A DNA stretch of 13,038 bases, from NCBI GenBank assembly GCA_009840065.1, contig VXON01000015.1, positions 4,716 through 17,753 on the forward strand, in the 5' to 3' direction. Made by a program: the position numbers and the translations under genes. Numbering within the stretch: the first letter of the stretch is position 1; each line of letters starts with the position of its first letter. This DNA is from Cenarchaeum sp. SB0662_bin_33. GTDB lineage: Archaea > Thermoproteota > Nitrososphaeria > Nitrososphaerales > Nitrosopumilaceae. This document shows positions 12,406 through 13,038 of the stretch, piece by piece. Under the pieces are notes generated by a model that made no database searches, was not told the origin of the DNA, and was given only the letters and a program-made list of their open reading frames with translations.

Positions 12406-12852
12406 ATGATAAAGGATAGACTAGAAGAGTTAGGAATTGTCTTGTCAGATCCCCCTCAACCAGCTGGCGCCTATGCTCCGGTTGCCATATCAAAAAATCT
12501 GGTATTTGTATCAGGCCAGGTGCCGATGCAAAACGGCATAATCAAGTATAAGGGAGTGGTGGATGATGCCAACATCGATGTGGCAAAAGAATCAGCTAGG
12601 CTGTGCGCCATCAATATACTTGCACAACTAGAGAAAAAAATAGGTCTGGAACGGGTACAGAAATTTGTTCGCTTGAATGGATTCATACGGGCAGGCTCTG
12701 ACTTTACGGCGCATCCACAGGTAATTGATGCAGCATCCAATCTAATATTTGGTATATTTGGCGAGAGGGGCCGGCATACGCGAATAGCTGTAGGAGTATC
12801 CAGCCTGCCCCTAGGCTCAATGACAGAGATAGATGCAATAGTACAGATTTGA
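12406..12852 (+). CDS. RidA/YjgF/UK114-family protein
   Basis: The 148-residue product belongs to the RidA superfamily, whose founding members hydrolyse reactive enamine/imine intermediates released by PLP enzymes; other subfamilies have different or unknown roles. Diagnostic segments are PPQPAGAYAPVAISKNLVFVSGQVP (split as PPQPAGAYAPV at 16-26 and VFVSGQVP at 33-40), the C-terminal HTRIAVGVSSLPLGSMTEID (124-143) with R126 at the position of the catalytic arginine, and E141 near the expected glutamate. It is about 20 residues longer than E. coli RidA (128 aa), like the 'YjgF-like' group of ~150 residues, so imine deaminase activity is not assured. The start at 12406 is chosen by the TATA box at 12376-12385; the ATG at 12385 would add seven residues. 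Confidence 0.92.
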   Translation: MIKDRLEELGIVLSDPPQPAGAYAPVAISKNLVFVSGQVPMQNGIIKYKGVVDDANIDVAKESARLCAINILAQLEKKIGLERVQKFVRLNGFIRAGSDFTAHPQVIDAASNLIFGIFGERGRHTRIAVGVSSLPLGSMTEIDAIVQI

Positions 12853-12936
12853 AGTATATATCGAATGAGTGCTGCCTGGCAAAACTTGGCGGTGTGTTGT
12901 TACAGGCATAATCAGACTATCTGTGAAGTCAGGTCA

Positions 12937-12968
12937 TACCTGCTTCTCCAGGTAGATGATTGTTTTTT
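12937..12968 (+). terminator. Weak hairpin plus T-run after the RidA-family gene
   Basis: TACCTG (12937-12942) pairs with CAGGTA (12949-12954) around a six-base loop, followed eight bases later by six T's (12963-12968), with another T6 near 12980. This could end the RidA transcript, about 85 bases past its stop. The remaining bases to 13038 contain no gene I can support. Confidence 0.35.
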
Positions 12969-13038
12969 AGTATGAACCAAGCTTTTTTCACAATATGATC
13001 AGCCAAAATTGAACTCGTAAATGTGGTTAATAATACGT

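Noticed and set aside
12114..12407. 97-aa frame on the minus strand across the AT-rich island and the start of the RidA-family gene
   Set aside because: It overlaps the RidA promoter and start, crosses the compositional boundary and has no recognisable domain; a chance open frame.
12853..13038. Possible tRNA or other RNA gene in the last 186 bases
   Set aside because: No acceptor/T-arm pattern or T-loop consensus was found on either strand; only one weak hairpin and T-runs.

Overview
The window looks like chromosomal DNA of an ammonia-oxidising-type archaeon (Nitrososphaerota/Thaumarchaeota, Nitrosopumilus/Cenarchaeum side). The reasons are: a CdvC/Vps4-type cell-division ATPase with an MIT domain; a secreted repeat protein of the PEWIK..WWADG type common in these archaea; a secreted blue-copper protein; a TrmB-family regulator; and several genes with an A/T-rich TATA element centred about 26 bases before the start codon, the spacing expected for leaderless archaeal mRNAs. 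Base composition is intermediate (mid-40s % GC by eye), with much use of ATA (Ile) and AGG (Arg). Genus-level placement is not possible from the sequence alone.

Left part (1-3094, + strand): the 3' part of a secreted-type repeat protein with two copies of a 48-residue unit, an oligo-T terminator, then cysteinyl-tRNA synthetase (cysS). Next comes a 303-residue cobalamin-binding protein whose B12 module carries the W-x9-EH plus E-x-H signature of CarH/LitR-type B12 photoreceptors, but with a different N-terminal domain and no MerR helix-turn-helix.

Central part (3126-7726, - strand): a tightly overlapping operon for the non-oxidative pentose phosphate pathway. In transcription order it encodes a fusion of the transketolase N-terminal subunit with ribulose-phosphate 3-epimerase, then the transketolase C-terminal subunit, then a short transaldolase. 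Upstream, with its own signals, lies a secreted blue-copper (cupredoxin) protein joined to two Cache-like sensor domains.

Right part (7867-9973, - strand): an apparent operon of two unrecognised, largely helical proteins (159 and 142 aa, overlapping by 4 bases) followed by cdvC. A TrmB-family regulator is divergent from it (10124-11266, + strand), with a perfect 13-bp palindrome just before its start. Beyond that are a convergent conserved-looking 128-aa hypothetical protein, a small ORF, an AT-rich compositional island (about 11925-12200), a GC-richer segment able to form several RNA-type stems (12203-12300), and a RidA/YjgF-family protein (12406-12852) preceded by a 7-bp inverted repeat touching its TATA box. 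The last 186 bases hold one weak hairpin with T-runs and no gene I can support. No tRNA, rRNA, CRISPR array, insertion sequence or attachment site was seen.

The best candidates for undescribed biology are the CarH-like B12 protein with a non-MerR N-terminus and a C-terminal cysteine cluster; the transketolase-epimerase fusion; the cupredoxin-Cache secreted protein; and the two unknown proteins co-transcribed with cdvC.
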